From the NCBI GenBank assembly GCA_947588665.1, contig CANPYU010000062.1, forward strand, positions 1-6,978: a stretch of DNA of 6,978 bases, read 5' to 3'. Positions 6,800 through 6,978 of this stretch are shown here, piece after piece. The notes beneath the pieces were generated by a model. The model was not told the DNA's origin. It made no database searches and saw only the letters and a list, made by a program, of their open reading frames with translations. The stretch is from an uncultured Bacilli bacterium (GTDB lineage Bacteria > Bacillota_I > Bacilli_A > RF39 > UBA660). How positions within the stretch are numbered: position 1 is the stretch's first letter; the number at the start of each line of letters is the position of its first letter. The position numbers were made by a program, and so were the translations under genes.

Positions 6800-6978
6800 A
6801 TGAAAACAATTGCCATCATTACAGGAAAAATATTAATATTTTTAGGTTCTTTACTCCATCGCGGTAGTACTCTTCCCGGAAAAACTGCCTTAAAAATAGA
6901 CAAAAAATTATTAAGCAAATTAAGAGAGGAAGGTAATAATATGATATTGGAAGTAATTAGAAAAGAAAATGAAAAGCA
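6800..6978 (+). CDS. murT: MurT-like Mur ligase N-terminus, cut off by the window end
   Basis: Fifty-nine codons are visible and the gene runs off the window. It starts at ATG 6800, with AAGGAG (6786-6791) 8 nt upstream overlapping the previous stop. A hydrophobic N-terminal segment (1-19) is followed by RGSTLPGKTALKIDKKLLSK (21-40). This closely resembles the N-terminus of MurT, the Mur-ligase-like subunit that with GatD amidates D-Glu of lipid II. MurT proteins normally reach the ATP-binding GTNGKT loop about 12 residues after this block. Here the sequence instead reads NNMILEVIRKENEK (46-59) with no recognisable P-loop. A good ribosome site (GAGGAAGG, 6926-6933) precedes an in-frame ATG at 6941. 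It may be a divergent MurT, a truncated remnant fused to another gene, or two genes. No GatD is visible. Confidence 0.5.
   Translation, partial: MKTIAIITGKILIFLGSLLHRGSTLPGKTALKIDKKLLSKLREEGNNMILEVIRKENEK

Noticed and set aside
1..6978. Mollicutes-type code with TGA as tryptophan
   Set aside because: Tryptophan is TGG in every gene and no in-frame TGA appears in about 2,000 codons, despite the very high AT content.

Overview
This window comes from a very AT-rich, Gram-positive-type genome, most likely an uncultured low-GC Firmicute such as the Bacilli/RF39-like or Erysipelotrichales-like gut lineages; that placement is inferred. The evidence is strong purine-rich Shine-Dalgarno (SD) sites, A/T-ending codons, only TAA and TAG stops, and a TagO/WecA-type gene. 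Tryptophan is encoded by TGG throughout and no TGA occurs inside the genes, so the standard bacterial code applies despite the Mollicutes-like composition. Everything readable is on the + strand.

Layout. Positions 3-170 hold the C-terminal end of a GtrB/DPM1-like family 2 glycosyltransferase, closed by a hairpin terminator that overlaps its stop codon. A promoter at about 210-239 drives a tight three-gene run: a TagO/WecA-type polyprenyl-phosphate sugar-phosphate transferase (258-1301), a large polytopic GT-C-like membrane protein with an extracytoplasmic domain (1314-3389), and a second GT-C/PMT-like membrane glycosyltransferase (3399-4769). A second promoter (4779-4807) precedes a family 2 glycosyltransferase with two C-terminal membrane helices (4830-5771). 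Its 3' end overlaps a broken acyltransferase-3 gene (5764-6352) that has lost its middle and carries a frameshift; the original terminator still follows it. A third promoter (6372-6400) starts a new unit: a small nucleoside 2-deoxyribosyltransferase-like protein (6419-6787) and the beginning of a MurT-like gene (6800 to the window end).

How the genes fit together (inference from families). The TagO/WecA enzyme would load a sugar phosphate onto undecaprenyl phosphate to prime a wall polymer. The GT2 enzymes would make polyprenyl-phosphate sugars or extend the glycan inside the cell. The two GT-C proteins would use lipid-linked sugars on the outer face, and the acyltransferase would once have acylated the product. 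The locus therefore looks like a cell-envelope glycopolymer assembly and decoration cluster whose acylation step has been lost.

I found no CRISPR array, tRNA, rRNA, insertion sequence or clear novel defence system. The most notable points are the decayed acyltransferase, the MurT-like start without a recognisable P-loop, the recurring extended -10 promoters with very short leaders, and an excess of TCGCGA/ATCGCGAT palindromes.
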